Position numbers and translations under genes: made by a program. Of a stretch of DNA of 15,278 nucleotides, positions 1 through 6,590 are shown piece after piece. Under the pieces are notes generated by a model. The model worked only from the letters and a program-made list of their open reading frames with translations. It was not told the DNA's origin and did no database searches. The stretch's first letter is position 1; each line of letters opens with the position of its first letter. Source of the stretch: Ilumatobacter sp. (GTDB lineage: Bacteria; Actinomycetota; Acidimicrobiia; Acidimicrobiales; Ilumatobacteraceae); the NCBI GenBank assembly GCA_029263275.1, contig JAJCXU010000639.1:1-15278 (forward strand), read 5' to 3'.

Positions 1-67
1 GGCCAGTCCGATCCACGGGCGCGTTGGACGCGACCGGGGAAGTCGTCGGTGGGTCGAACACGGCCAT
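1..67 (-). CDS. Possible N-terminus of an unidentified gene leaving the left edge
   Basis: An ATG at 67-65 opens a frame without stops to the window edge, giving 22 residues (MAVFDPPTTSPVASNAPVDR followed by TG). The stretch is Pro/Thr/Ser-rich and I cannot assign a family. Support comes from context. It lies on the same strand as the upstream acyltransferase gene, beyond a hairpin that could end that transcript. A GATACT box sits 9 bases before the ATG and is embedded in the same nine-base word (TCCAGTATC on the plus strand) that occurs before the acyltransferase start. Only the first 67 bases are visible, so this could be a chance open frame. Confidence 0.4.
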   Translation of the reverse strand, partial: MAVFDPPTTSPVASNAPVDRTG

Positions 68-76
68 GAACGTTCC

Positions 77-82
77 AGTATC
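77..82 (-). promoter_or_regulatory. Possible -10 box (GATACT) of the left-edge gene
   Basis: Reading leftwards on the minus strand, GATACTGGA lies 9 bases before the ATG at 67. The same GATACTGGA word occurs just before the acyltransferase start at 2226/2220. I see no convincing -35 box and no Shine-Dalgarno sequence between the box and the ATG, which would fit a leaderless or nearly leaderless transcript. This rests on a short match only. Confidence 0.35.
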
Positions 83-135
83 ACCGTCCAGCGCCCTCAA
101 ATGGTGTCACGGTTCGGTCAAGGGCCACGTCTACC

Positions 136-166
136 CGGTCAGTCTGTGCCTGGCACAGACTGACCG
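136..166 (-). terminator. Perfect 15-bp inverted repeat with a one-base centre, likely terminator
   Basis: CGGTCAGTCTGTGCC (136-150) is followed by one T and then its exact reverse complement (152-166). It lies 23 bases beyond the stop codon of the minus-strand acyltransferase gene, the usual place for a factor-independent terminator. There is no run of U after it, as is often the case in high-GC actinobacteria. A hairpin with a single central base would have to open a few pairs, so in DNA it is nearly a perfect palindrome and could also be a protein-binding site or a dispersed palindromic repeat. Confidence 0.6.
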
Positions 167-189
167 CCAGGGTCGGCGCTGGCGTTGGG

Positions 190-2226
190 TCAGGAGAACA
201 GTTCAGCGTTCGCGAGGGTCCCCGAGATGAGCGCTGTGTAGTACTCGGCTCCGGGGGTCTTGAGGTGGATCCCGTCCTGGTAGATGCAGTCGCCCTGACA
301 GCTGCCAGAGAGCCCGTTCCAGTAGAGGACCTCGACGTTTGCTCGGCCGCTGGCGGCGTTGACCAGCAGGCTGTTGTTGGTCGCTTCGTAGTCGCGTCCG
401 GGCACGACGTTCTCGATCAGGAGCACCTTCGGCACCGTGGTGACAATGTCCAGCATCTGCGTCAGTTGGGACTCGCTGATCGGTCCGTTGGTACCGAGGT
501 GGACAACCAACTCGTTGGGAAGTTGAGCATTGTCAGACAAGAACTGCACGATGTCGATGCCGCGCACAAATGCACGACTTTCCTCCGCGTCGACAAAGAA
601 CCCCGCAGACTCCAGTTCCTCCGCTGCTCCCTGCATGACCGAATCACCGATCGCCAGCTTGCTGGGGCCGGCAGGTGCCACGGTCGTCGTCGTTGTCGTC
701 GAATCGACCACCGGCTCGTCGCCGACAACCGTCGTGTCAGGCGCCTCACCAGAGTCGGTGATCACTTCGGGCTCGGTCGGGACAGGCTCCAACACCGGAT
801 CGTCACAGGTTCCCTCGATCACGCTGCAGGTCGACTCGGCTCCCACTCTCAACTTCTCTGCCACTTCGTTCTGCTTGAGCTCGGCGGTGGCAAGCCCGTA
901 CCCGGCGAAGACGGCGAGGGCGGTACCGACGAAGGCGCCGCCGAGTACCGCGCCGCGATTCTCGTTACGCCGAGTGCGCTGGCCACGGTTGTGCCACCAC
1001 TCGCTCAGGCGACCCTTGCGAATCGGCGTCTCGATGTAGCGATACGAGATCTCGGTGACGATCGCGGTGACGACCATGCAGAGCACCCATTCGTGGAACT
1101 TCAGTTTCGTGCCCGCCGTGTTCCGGACGATCTGGTAGATCGGCCAGTGGTACAGGTAGAGCCCATACGAGCGAGTGCCGATCCACAGCAAGGTGGGCGT
1201 GCTCAGCGCCTTCGCCGTCAGCGAATCGCGGTGCGTGACCGCAGCAATGATCAGCAGCGTCGCGATGCCCGCCATGAAGAATCCGCCACGGAAGAGCCAT
1301 GGGTCGGCACTGTTGTCGCCACTGCTGTCGATGAAGCCGACCTTCCACGACATCAGCGCGAGGATGGCGAATCCGATGACGGCGAGGCCGTCGAGCATGC
1401 GGCCCTTACTGCGAAGTGGGCCGCGCATCACGGCGACGGGACGCCACACCATGGCCATCGCTGCGCCGAGCAGCAGCCCACTCGATCGGGAAATGGTCGA
1501 CAGGTACAAGGCGTCGGCCTTCGAGATGAAGCGGCCACCGATTTCCCAGTACGCCGCAGGTGAGTTCTCGGGGTTCGCGTTGATCGGACCCGAGTTGTAC
1601 AGCACCGCGACGACGAGAGCCACGAGCACGGCCGCACCGAAGAGATAGACCGCCAGATCGGCGATTCTCCGGCTGCCCTTGCGCAAGAGCGCAACCATCA
1701 CGATGGGCCACACGAGGTAGAACTGCTCCTCGACCGCAAGGCTCCACAAGTGGCGCAACGGCGCGAAGTCGTTGGATGCGCTGTAGCCGGCGCCGATGAA
1801 GATCTGGTACCAGTTGCTGATGTACGCAAGGCCGCCGAGGACGTCGCCGCGCAACTTGCCGAGCGCATCGCGTTCGAACAGCGCTGTCCACACCGACAGC
1901 AACGTCATCATCATGAACAGTGCTGGGAGGAGCCGCCTGAAGCGACGGACCCAGAAGCCCTTCATGTCGACCACACCGGTCTTCTCGTGCTCTGCGATGA
2001 GGAGCAGCGTGATGAGGTAACCCGAGATGACGAAGAACACCTCGACGCCGATGAACCCGCCCTTCAGCCATGAGCTGTTGGCGTGATACAGCATGACCGC
2101 GATGACCGCGAGGGCGCGCATCCCGTCGAGGCCTGGCAGGTACGGAACCTTGCTGATGTTGGCGCCGCCAGAGCGACGACCTGCCGACGATGCGGTGTCG
2201 GTATTGGTGACGGCGGACATCACCAT
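190..2226 (-). CDS. Membrane acyltransferase 3 with C-terminal SGNH domain (OatA/OafA type)
   Basis: This 678-residue protein probably moves acyl (usually acetyl) groups across the membrane onto a cell-wall or surface polysaccharide. The acyltransferase-3 domain fills about residues 28-405: YLPGLDGMRALAVIAVMLYH at 29-48 with the conserved His48, GVEVFFVISGYLIT at 60-73, an Arg-rich RRFRRLLPAL segment near 94-103, SLAVEEQFYLVWP at 162-174, SYGLYLYHWPIY at 353-364, and many hydrophobic helices. One more helix at about 425-447 leads to a Thr/Pro/Asp-rich linker (475-520). The SGNH domain follows, with GDSV (527-530), HLGTNG (576-581) and DGIHL (651-655) carrying the catalytic Ser, Asn, Asp and His blocks. 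Cysteine pairs C467/C474 and C643/C647 suit disulfides outside the cell. ATG 2226, GTG 2223 and ATG 2220 are all possible starts; the nearby GATACT box favours 2220. The gene begins 10 bases after metF ends. Acceptor and acyl group cannot be read from sequence. Confidence 0.93.
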   Translation of the reverse strand: MVMSAVTNTDTASSAGRRSGGANISKVPYLPGLDGMRALAVIAVMLYHANSSWLKGGFIGVEVFFVISGYLITLLLIAEHEKTGVVDMKGFWVRRFRRLLPALFMMMTLLSVWTALFERDALGKLRGDVLGGLAYISNWYQIFIGAGYSASNDFAPLRHLWSLAVEEQFYLVWPIVMVALLRKGSRRIADLAVYLFGAAVLVALVVAVLYNSGPINANPENSPAAYWEIGGRFISKADALYLSTISRSSGLLLGAAMAMVWRPVAVMRGPLRSKGRMLDGLAVIGFAILALMSWKVGFIDSSGDNSADPWLFRGGFFMAGIATLLIIAAVTHRDSLTAKALSTPTLLWIGTRSYGLYLYHWPIYQIVRNTAGTKLKFHEWVLCMVVTAIVTEISYRYIETPIRKGRLSEWWHNRGQRTRRNENRGAVLGGAFVGTALAVFAGYGLATAELKQNEVAEKLRVGAESTCSVIEGTCDDPVLEPVPTEPEVITDSGEAPDTTVVGDEPVVDSTTTTTTVAPAGPSKLAIGDSVMQGAAEELESAGFFVDAEESRAFVRGIDIVQFLSDNAQLPNELVVHLGTNGPISESQLTQMLDIVTTVPKVLLIENVVPGRDYEATNNSLLVNAASGRANVEVLYWNGLSGSCQGDCIYQDGIHLKTPGAEYYTALISGTLANAELFS

Positions 2227-2228
2227 CC

Positions 2229-2234
2229 AGTATC
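2229..2234 (-). promoter_or_regulatory. Possible -10 box (GATACT) of the acyltransferase gene
   Basis: GATACTGGATGG lies in the 10-base gap between the metF stop and the acyltransferase start. The box is 8 bases before the ATG at 2220, so a transcript from it would start at or near that ATG. If it works, the acyltransferase gene has its own promoter besides read-through from metF. No clear -35 box is visible, and the predicted leader contains no Shine-Dalgarno. Confidence 0.35.
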
Positions 2235-2236
2235 GC

Positions 2237-3094
2237 TCAGACGAGGACCGATCCCAGGTTCACCCTGATTTCTTTCGCAATTTCGGATCGGTTGAGGGTG
2301 TACAGATGCAGGCCTGGCGCTCCGGCGTCGATCAGGTCGAGGCACAACTCGGAGGCGAGCTCGATCCCGATCTGCTTGGCATCGGCCGCATCGTGTGCCG
2401 CGGTCAGCCGATCGACCAGCCATGAAGGAACATCGGTGCCACTCATCTCAGCCATGCGAGTGACTTGCCCGACGTTGGTCACGGGCATGATGCCCGGCAC
2501 GATCGGCTTGTCGATGCCGAGCGCTGCGAGCTCGTCGACCAGACGCACATAGTGCTCGGGATCGAAGAAGAACTGGGTGATCGCGAAGTCGGCCAGCTGC
2601 AACTTCTCGGCAAGGTGACGACGGTCGGCCTCGCGGCTCACCGACCGCGGATGCACCTCGGGGTGCGCGGCGACGCCGACCGAGAAGCAGCCGGTGGCTG
2701 CGACGTCATCGAGCAGATCGAGCGCGTACTGGTAGTCGCCGGCCGGAGCGCTTCCGTCGATCGGCGCGTCGCCGCCGAGCGCCAGGATGTTCTCGACGCC
2801 GACCCGTCGATACTCGACGAGCAGGCCAGCCACGTCGGTGCGCGTGTGCCCGACACAGGTGAGGTGTGCCATCGGCTCGACGTCGGTCTCGCGTCGGATC
2901 CACTTGACGACGTCGCCGGTGCGATGCCGGTCTGAACCGCCTGCGCCGTACGTGATGCTGACGAAGTCGGGGCCAAGCGGAGCAAGTTCGGCGACTGTGC
3001 GGTCGAGCGTCAGCTGCGCTTTCGACGTCTTGGGCGGAAAGAACTCGAACGAGAGCGTTCGACCCGCGGCCAACTTGTCGGAAATCCGAGCCAT
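2237..3094 (-). CDS. metF: Methylenetetrahydrofolate reductase
   Basis: The enzyme reduces 5,10-methylene-THF to 5-methyl-THF with FAD and NAD(P)H, supplying the methyl group for methionine synthesis in the cytoplasm. It has 286 residues, close to the bacterial norm (E. coli 296). Visible motifs: SFEFFPPK at 15-22 with the catalytic Glu17, the TYGAGGS flavin/folate loop, HLTCVGH, NILALGGDAP (most homologues known to me have Arg in place of the first Gly), QFFFD and PGIMPVTN, in TIM-barrel order. The frame stays open upstream to an ATG at 3172, but those 26 extra residues are Cys/His/Arg-rich and unlike the family, so I place the start at ATG 3094. A TACCGT box sits 6 bases before that ATG with no Shine-Dalgarno, suggesting a leaderless message. 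purH ends 102 bases upstream on the same strand. Confidence 0.95.
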   Translation of the reverse strand: MARISDKLAAGRTLSFEFFPPKTSKAQLTLDRTVAELAPLGPDFVSITYGAGGSDRHRTGDVVKWIRRETDVEPMAHLTCVGHTRTDVAGLLVEYRRVGVENILALGGDAPIDGSAPAGDYQYALDLLDDVAATGCFSVGVAAHPEVHPRSVSREADRRHLAEKLQLADFAITQFFFDPEHYVRLVDELAALGIDKPIVPGIMPVTNVGQVTRMAEMSGTDVPSWLVDRLTAAHDAADAKQIGIELASELCLDLIDAGAPGLHLYTLNRSEIAKEIRVNLGSVLV

Positions 3095-3100
3095 GTGGTG

Positions 3101-3106
3101 ACGGTA
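3101..3106 (-). promoter_or_regulatory. Possible -10 box (TACCGT) of metF
   Basis: TACCGT fits the actinobacterial -10 pattern TANNNT and lies exactly 6 bases before the metF ATG at 3094, which would put the transcript start at about the A of the ATG. The same spacing is seen at purH. No convincing -35 box is visible, and TANNNT matches are common by chance. Confidence 0.35.
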
Positions 3107-3196
3107 GTGATGTCCTCGGCACCGCGGGGCGCCGTCTCCAAACTTCCCACAGAGTGGGCCATGTTCCACCATACGGAACGTCGTGAATGGCTGGCG

Positions 3197-4765
3197 TCAG
3201 TGACGGAAGTGGCGTTGACCGGTGAAGACCATGGTCAGGCCGTGTTCGTCGGCGGCAGCGATGACTTCGTCATCGCGTACTGAGCCACCGGGTTGGATGA
3301 TGCACGACACGCCCGCCTCGACGGCGGCGTCGAGACCATCGCGGAACGGGAAGAATGCATCGCTGGCACACGCGCCTCCTGCAGCGCGGCCGTCGGCACG
3401 CCCGGTCGCGATCCGAGCGGAGTCGAGACGATTCTGCTGGCCTGCGCCAATACCAAACGCTTGCTGATCCTTCGTGTACACGATGGCGTTGCTCGTGACC
3501 GCGGCGCACACCGTCCAGGCGAACTCCATGTCGGCCCACTGCGCTTCGGTGGGCTGCAGTGCCGTGACGACGCTCCAGCTGTCAGAGCGTGCGTCGACGG
3601 GGTCGGGCTGCTGGACGAGCAGACCGCCATCGATCGGTCGAATGTCGAACGGCAGCGGCGAAGGCGCATTGGCCGCGATGACCCGGAGGTTCTTCTTCGC
3701 CGCCAGCGTGGCGAGTGCGTCATCGTCGAAGCCTGGTGCGACGACAACCTCGGTGAACACATCACCGAGTGCCACGGCCATGTCGTTCGTGACCGTTCGG
3801 TTGACTGCGACGATGCCGCCAAACGCACTGACGGGGTCGCACGCGTTGGCGCGTACGTACGCGGTCGTGATGTCGTCGGCGATCGCGACACCGCAGGGGT
3901 TCGCATGCTTCACCACGACACACGCGGGGTCGTCGAACCGGTGCACGAGCCGCCACGCCGCTTCGGTGTCGTACAAGTTGAGGTAGCTCAGCGCCTTGCC
4001 GCCGTGCTGCGTCATCGAGTCCCACCAGCTCGTCGCCCCGGCTTGGCGATAACGAGCGCCCTCTTGATGTGGGTTCTCGCCATATCGGAGTGATTGCACG
4101 TTCGACAGCGCGAGATGAATCGACGCGGGCAACGCTCCGGCGGTCTCGACGTCTTCAACCGTGACCGTCTCGTCGGCGAGGTCGGGATCGGTGTCATCGA
4201 ACCACGTGACGATTGCTGCGTCATACGCCGCCGTGTGCGCGAAAGCCGCTCGCGCCAACCGACGCCGCGTTGCCTCGCTCAATGCTCCATCAGCTTGCAG
4301 CTCGTCGATGACCGGGCCGTAGTTCTTGGGTTCGACGACGACCGCGACATGTGCATGATTCTTCGCTGCAGCTCGGACCATTGCCGGGCCGCCGATGTCG
4401 ATCATCTCGACCGCGCTGCCCGACCCGTGTTCGAAATCATCGGGCTGCTGCCCGAACGGGTACAGGTTGCCGACGACGAGATCGAACGGTGTGATGCCGT
4501 ACTCGCCCATGTCGGCAATGTGTTCAGCATTGGTCGGGTCGGCAAGGATGCCGCCGTGGACCTTCGGGTGCAGCGTGACAACGCGGTGGCTCAAGATGGC
4601 TGGAACGCCGGTCACGTCGGCGACATCGGTGACTTGAATTCCGGCGTCGGCGATGGCCCGCGCCGTTCCGCCACTCGAGATCAGAGACCACCCGAGTTCG
4701 CTCAGGGACCGGGCGAAATCGACCACGCCGGTCTTGTCATAAACGGAAAGCAGAGCAGTAGGCAC
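3197..4765 (-). CDS. purH: Bifunctional AICAR formyltransferase / IMP cyclohydrolase
   Basis: This enzyme does the last two steps of purine synthesis: it formylates AICAR with 10-formyl-THF, then closes the ring to IMP. At 522 residues it is of normal length. The N-terminal cyclohydrolase (MGS-like) domain shows SVYDKTG (7-13), SSGGTA (30-35), [12 protein letters not shown] (65-76) and [17 protein letters not shown] (121-137). The transformylase half shows LRYGENPHQ (226-234), [10 protein letters not shown] (257-266), VVKHANPCG (284-292) with the catalytic Lys286-His287 pair, [38 protein letters not shown], and the usual C-terminal Gly/Arg-His ending (FTGQRHFRH). The start is GTG at 4765, directly at the conserved N-terminus. 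A TACGAT box lies 6 bases upstream with no Shine-Dalgarno. It shares its folate cofactor pool with metF immediately downstream. Confidence 0.97.
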   Translation of the reverse strand: MPTALLSVYDKTGVVDFARSLSELGWSLISSGGTARAIADAGIQVTDVADVTGVPAILSHRVVTLHPKVHGGILADPTNAEHIADMGEYGITPFDLVVGNLYPFGQQPDDFEHGSGSAVEMIDIGGPAMVRAAAKNHAHVAVVVEPKNYGPVIDELQADGALSEATRRRLARAAFAHTAAYDAAIVTWFDDTDPDLADETVTVEDVETAGALPASIHLALSNVQSLRYGENPHQEGARYRQAGATSWWDSMTQHGGKALSYLNLYDTEAAWRLVHRFDDPACVVVKHANPCGVAIADDITTAYVRANACDPVSAFGGIVAVNRTVTNDMAVALGDVFTEVVVAPGFDDDALATLAAKKNLRVIAANAPSPLPFDIRPIDGGLLVQQPDPVDARSDSWSVVTALQPTEAQWADMEFAWTVCAAVTSNAIVYTKDQQAFGIGAGQQNRLDSARIATGRADGRAAGGACASDAFFPFRDGLDAAVEAGVSCIIQPGGSVRDDEVIAAADEHGLTMVFTGQRHFRH

Positions 4766-4771
4766 CCTGGG

Positions 4772-4777
4772 ATCGTA
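4772..4777 (-). promoter_or_regulatory. Possible -10 box (TACGAT) of purH
   Basis: TACGAT matches TANNNT and is followed by 6 bases (CCCAGG) and then the GTG start of purH, so initiation would fall on or next to the start codon. The absence of a Shine-Dalgarno sequence in the leader agrees with leaderless translation. The -35 region is not convincing. Confidence 0.4.
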
Positions 4778-4812
4778 GGCACGACGACTTCATGGTTCCG
4801 CAACACAGGTCG

Positions 4813-4819
4813 TAATACT
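4813..4819 (+). promoter_or_regulatory. Possible -10 region (TAATACT) for the four-helix membrane protein gene
   Basis: TAATACTG is the best -10-like element between purH and the divergent plus-strand gene. It shares ATACTG with the two minus-strand GATACTG boxes. It would give a leader of about 80 bases containing a short palindrome, CTACG-GT-CGTAG at 4843-4854, and ending in a strong Shine-Dalgarno. Position and sequence are only suggestive. Confidence 0.3.
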
Positions 4820-4889
4820 GCAAGTCGGTCGGTCCAGAGGGACTACGGTCGTAGACGGTCACTCTGACCTGCGAACACGCAAGAGCCTC

Positions 4890-4895
4890 AGGAGG
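4890..4895 (+). promoter_or_regulatory. Strong Shine-Dalgarno (AGGAGG) fixing a GTG start
   Basis: A perfect AGGAGG lies 8 bases before the GTG at 4904 and decides the start of the small membrane protein. It is the strongest ribosome-binding site in the window. Confidence 0.85.
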
Positions 4896-4903
4896 GTATC
4901 GAA

Positions 4904-5413
4904 GTGGACTTCAGCAAATTCAAGACATCCGATTGGTTGATGATTGGAGGAGGTGCAGCAATGCTCATCCTCGGATTCATCCTTGACTGGACCACGATCG
5001 ACATCGGCCCCGGCGGCAGCGCCGGCGGCGACGGACCGTTCGACTACTTCATCACCGGCGGCATCGCCTGGCTCCTCGTGGTCGCAGTCGGCATCCTCGC
5101 CTTCCTGCGTGTCAACGGCAATCTCCCGGAGACCCAGCCATGGCCGCTCATCTTCCTCGGCGCGACTGGCCTTGCCACGCTACTGATGCTGCTCCGCGTC
5201 ATCATGGGCGCTCGCTTCGACTTCGCTGATCGCGGCATCGGCATGTACGGCGCACTGATCTGGGCCGGCGTTGCTGCGGCCGGTGCATTCATGCACTTCC
5301 AAGCATCAGGTGGCGACCTCAGCGATCTGAAGGACATCAACAAGATCAAGGAAAGCTTCGGCGGCGACGACGGCGACACACCGCCGCCCCCTCCCCCGCC
5401 CCCGGCCCAGTGA
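4904..5413 (+). CDS. Small four-helix membrane protein with polyproline tail, unknown function
   Basis: I do not recognise a named family. The 169-residue protein has four hydrophobic segments, about 11-29, 49-69, 80-100 and 111-131, joined by short loops; the first loop is Gly-rich and acidic (GPGGSAGGDGPFD). Ile/Leu/Ala/Gly-rich helices and the absence of charged residues within them suggest a simple integral membrane protein rather than a transporter. After the last helix comes a polar cytoplasmic-looking segment (138-153), an acidic GGDDGDT patch and eight consecutive prolines (160-167) before the end. Such tails often contact other proteins. The GTG start is set by the AGGAGG site. The gene stands alone, divergent from purH and convergent with sucD, with its own hairpin terminator. 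Confidence 0.85.
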   Translation: MDFSKFKTSDWLMIGGGAAMLILGFILDWTTIDIGPGGSAGGDGPFDYFITGGIAWLLVVAVGILAFLRVNGNLPETQPWPLIFLGATGLATLLMLLRVIMGARFDFADRGIGMYGALIWAGVAAAGAFMHFQASGGDLSDLKDINKIKESFGGDDGDTPPPPPPPPAQ

Positions 5414-5452
5414 TCTGACGCGGCATCTGCCGCCACACATCTGAACCAAGTT

Positions 5453-5491
5453 CGACGAAGGCATGAGGTAGCGCGCCTCATGCCTTCGTCG
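5453..5491 (+). terminator. Hairpin terminator after the four-helix protein gene
   Basis: CGACGAAGGCATGAGG (5453-5468) pairs perfectly with CCTCATGCCTTCGTCG (5476-5491), a 16-bp stem with a 7-base loop TAGCGCG. It begins 40 bases after the plus-strand stop codon. No T-run follows, so it would be an I-shaped terminator or an RNA-stabilising hairpin. Confidence 0.75.
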
Positions 5492-5616
5492 CGTTCTGGG
5501 TCATCTACGCCGAACGTCTCCAACCGATGTATCACCATCACCTGACCTCACGCGCTGCCTGATGACGTCGCCTCGCTGCATGCCCCGGCCGGCGTGTGCG
5601 TGAGTGCCCAGACGCG

Positions 5617-5669
5617 GCGAAGGCACGAGGCCGATGCGCCTGACCGACGCAACTACCTCGTGCCTTCGC
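5617..5669 (-). terminator. Hairpin terminator after sucD
   Basis: GCGAAGGCACGAGG (5617-5630) pairs perfectly with CCTCGTGCCTTCGC (5656-5669), a 14-bp stem with a 25-base loop. It lies 16 bases beyond the sucD stop. Read on the minus strand, it contains CGAAGGCACGAGGTAG, differing from the plus-strand reading of the 5453-5491 hairpin (CGAAGGCATGAGGTAG) at one position, with the pairing base changed to match. Confidence 0.72.
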
Positions 5670-5685
5670 ACGGATTCGGGTGATG

Positions 5686-6582
5686 TCAGAGAGCGGCGAC
5701 GATTTCCGCCATGAGCTCGCCGGCTTCGGTCGGGTTGAGGCCGACCTTCACGCCAGCAGCCGCGAGTGCGTCCATCTTGCCCTGAGCGGTGCCCTTGTTG
5801 CCGGAGACGATCGCGCCTGCGTGGCCCATCTTCTTGCCGGCAGGTGCAGTGACGCCCGCGATGTAGGCGCTCATCGGCTTGGTGACGTTGGCCTGGATGA
5901 ACTCGGCTGCTTCTTCTTCGGCCGACCCGCCGATCTCGCCGAGCATCATGATCGCGTGCGTCTCGGGGTCGTTCTGGAACTCCGACAGGCAATCGATGAA
6001 GTTGGTTCCCGGCACCGGGTCGCCACCGATGCCGACACAGGTGGACACACCGATGCCGCGCTGCTTCAGCTCGTAGAGGGCCTGGTAGGTGAGCGTGCCA
6101 GAGCGGGAGACGATGCCCACGTTCGGGCCGCCTTCGGTGGGGTTCTGGGCGATCTCACCGGCGGTGATGCCGATGTTGCACTTGCCGGGGCTGATGATGC
6201 CAGGGCAGTTCGGACCGAGCAGGCGGGTACCGGGGAAGTCGCGCTGCAGGCGGTTGAACACCTTCGCTTCGTCTTGCGCCGGAATGCCCTCGGTGATGCA
6301 GACGACGAAACCGATGCCGGCTTCGGCTGCTTCCATGATGGCGCCAGAAGCAAACTTCGGCGGCACGGCCGCGAACGATGCGTTCGCTCCGGTGGCCTCG
6401 ACAGCTTCTGCGACCGAGTTGAAGATCGGGATGCCATCGACATCCTGACCGCCCTTGCCGGGCGTGACGCCACCGACAACTTGTGTGCCGTAGTCGCGGT
6501 TGCGGAGGCCGTGGTACTTGCCCTGGCCTCCAGTGAGGCCCTGCACGATGACCTTGGTGGTCTCGTCAACGAAAATTGCCAT
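5686..6582 (-). CDS. sucD: Succinate-CoA ligase (ADP/GDP-forming), alpha subunit
   Basis: The alpha subunit binds CoA and carries the phosphohistidine that shuttles phosphate between nucleotide and succinyl phosphate in the TCA cycle. It has 298 residues, of usual length. Visible: the CoA-binding loop GLTGGQGKYH (15-24), GGVTPGKGG (37-45), VCITEGIP (94-101), LLGPNCPGIISPGKCNIGI (121-139), VSRSGTLTYQ (158-167), CVGIGGDPVPGTNFIDCL (182-199), GEIGG (215-219) and GHAGAIVSGNKGTAQGK (253-269) with the active-site His254. The ATG at 6582 lies 8 bases after the sucC stop; a GAGG Shine-Dalgarno overlaps that stop. It is almost certainly cotranscribed and coupled with sucC. Confidence 0.97.
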   Translation of the reverse strand: MAIFVDETTKVIVQGLTGGQGKYHGLRNRDYGTQVVGGVTPGKGGQDVDGIPIFNSVAEAVEATGANASFAAVPPKFASGAIMEAAEAGIGFVVCITEGIPAQDEAKVFNRLQRDFPGTRLLGPNCPGIISPGKCNIGITAGEIAQNPTEGGPNVGIVSRSGTLTYQALYELKQRGIGVSTCVGIGGDPVPGTNFIDCLSEFQNDPETHAIMMLGEIGGSAEEEAAEFIQANVTKPMSAYIAGVTAPAGKKMGHAGAIVSGNKGTAQGKMDALAAAGVKVGLNPTEAGELMAEIVAAL

Positions 6583-6590
6583 GATCTACC

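Larger units (their letters stand above)
5414..5685. other. Convergent intergenic spacer with two related hairpins
   Basis: The 272 bases between the stops of the four-helix protein gene and sucD contain no credible gene. Two large inverted repeats lie near its ends (5453-5491 and 5617-5669). The roughly 125 bases between them (5492-5616) show no gene, tRNA or clear promoter that I can identify. Confidence 0.7.

Noticed and set aside
24..230. Plus-strand frame of 68 residues at the left end
   Set aside because: It runs through the palindrome at 136-166 and into the end of the acyltransferase gene on the other strand, with Arg/Trp-rich composition typical of a shadow frame.
660..720. Trinucleotide-like repeat (gtcgtcgtcgttgtcgtc)
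   Set aside because: It encodes the Thr-rich linker between the membrane and SGNH domains of the acyltransferase, so no separate element is needed.
265..1563. Long plus-strand open frame inside the acyltransferase gene
   Set aside because: It is antisense to a protein with clear domains; its composition (Arg/Asp/Val-rich, no motifs) is that of a high-GC shadow frame.
3095..3172. Upstream extension of metF to ATG 3172
   Set aside because: The added Cys/His/Arg-rich residues do not belong to the family, and a -10-like box lies inside this stretch.
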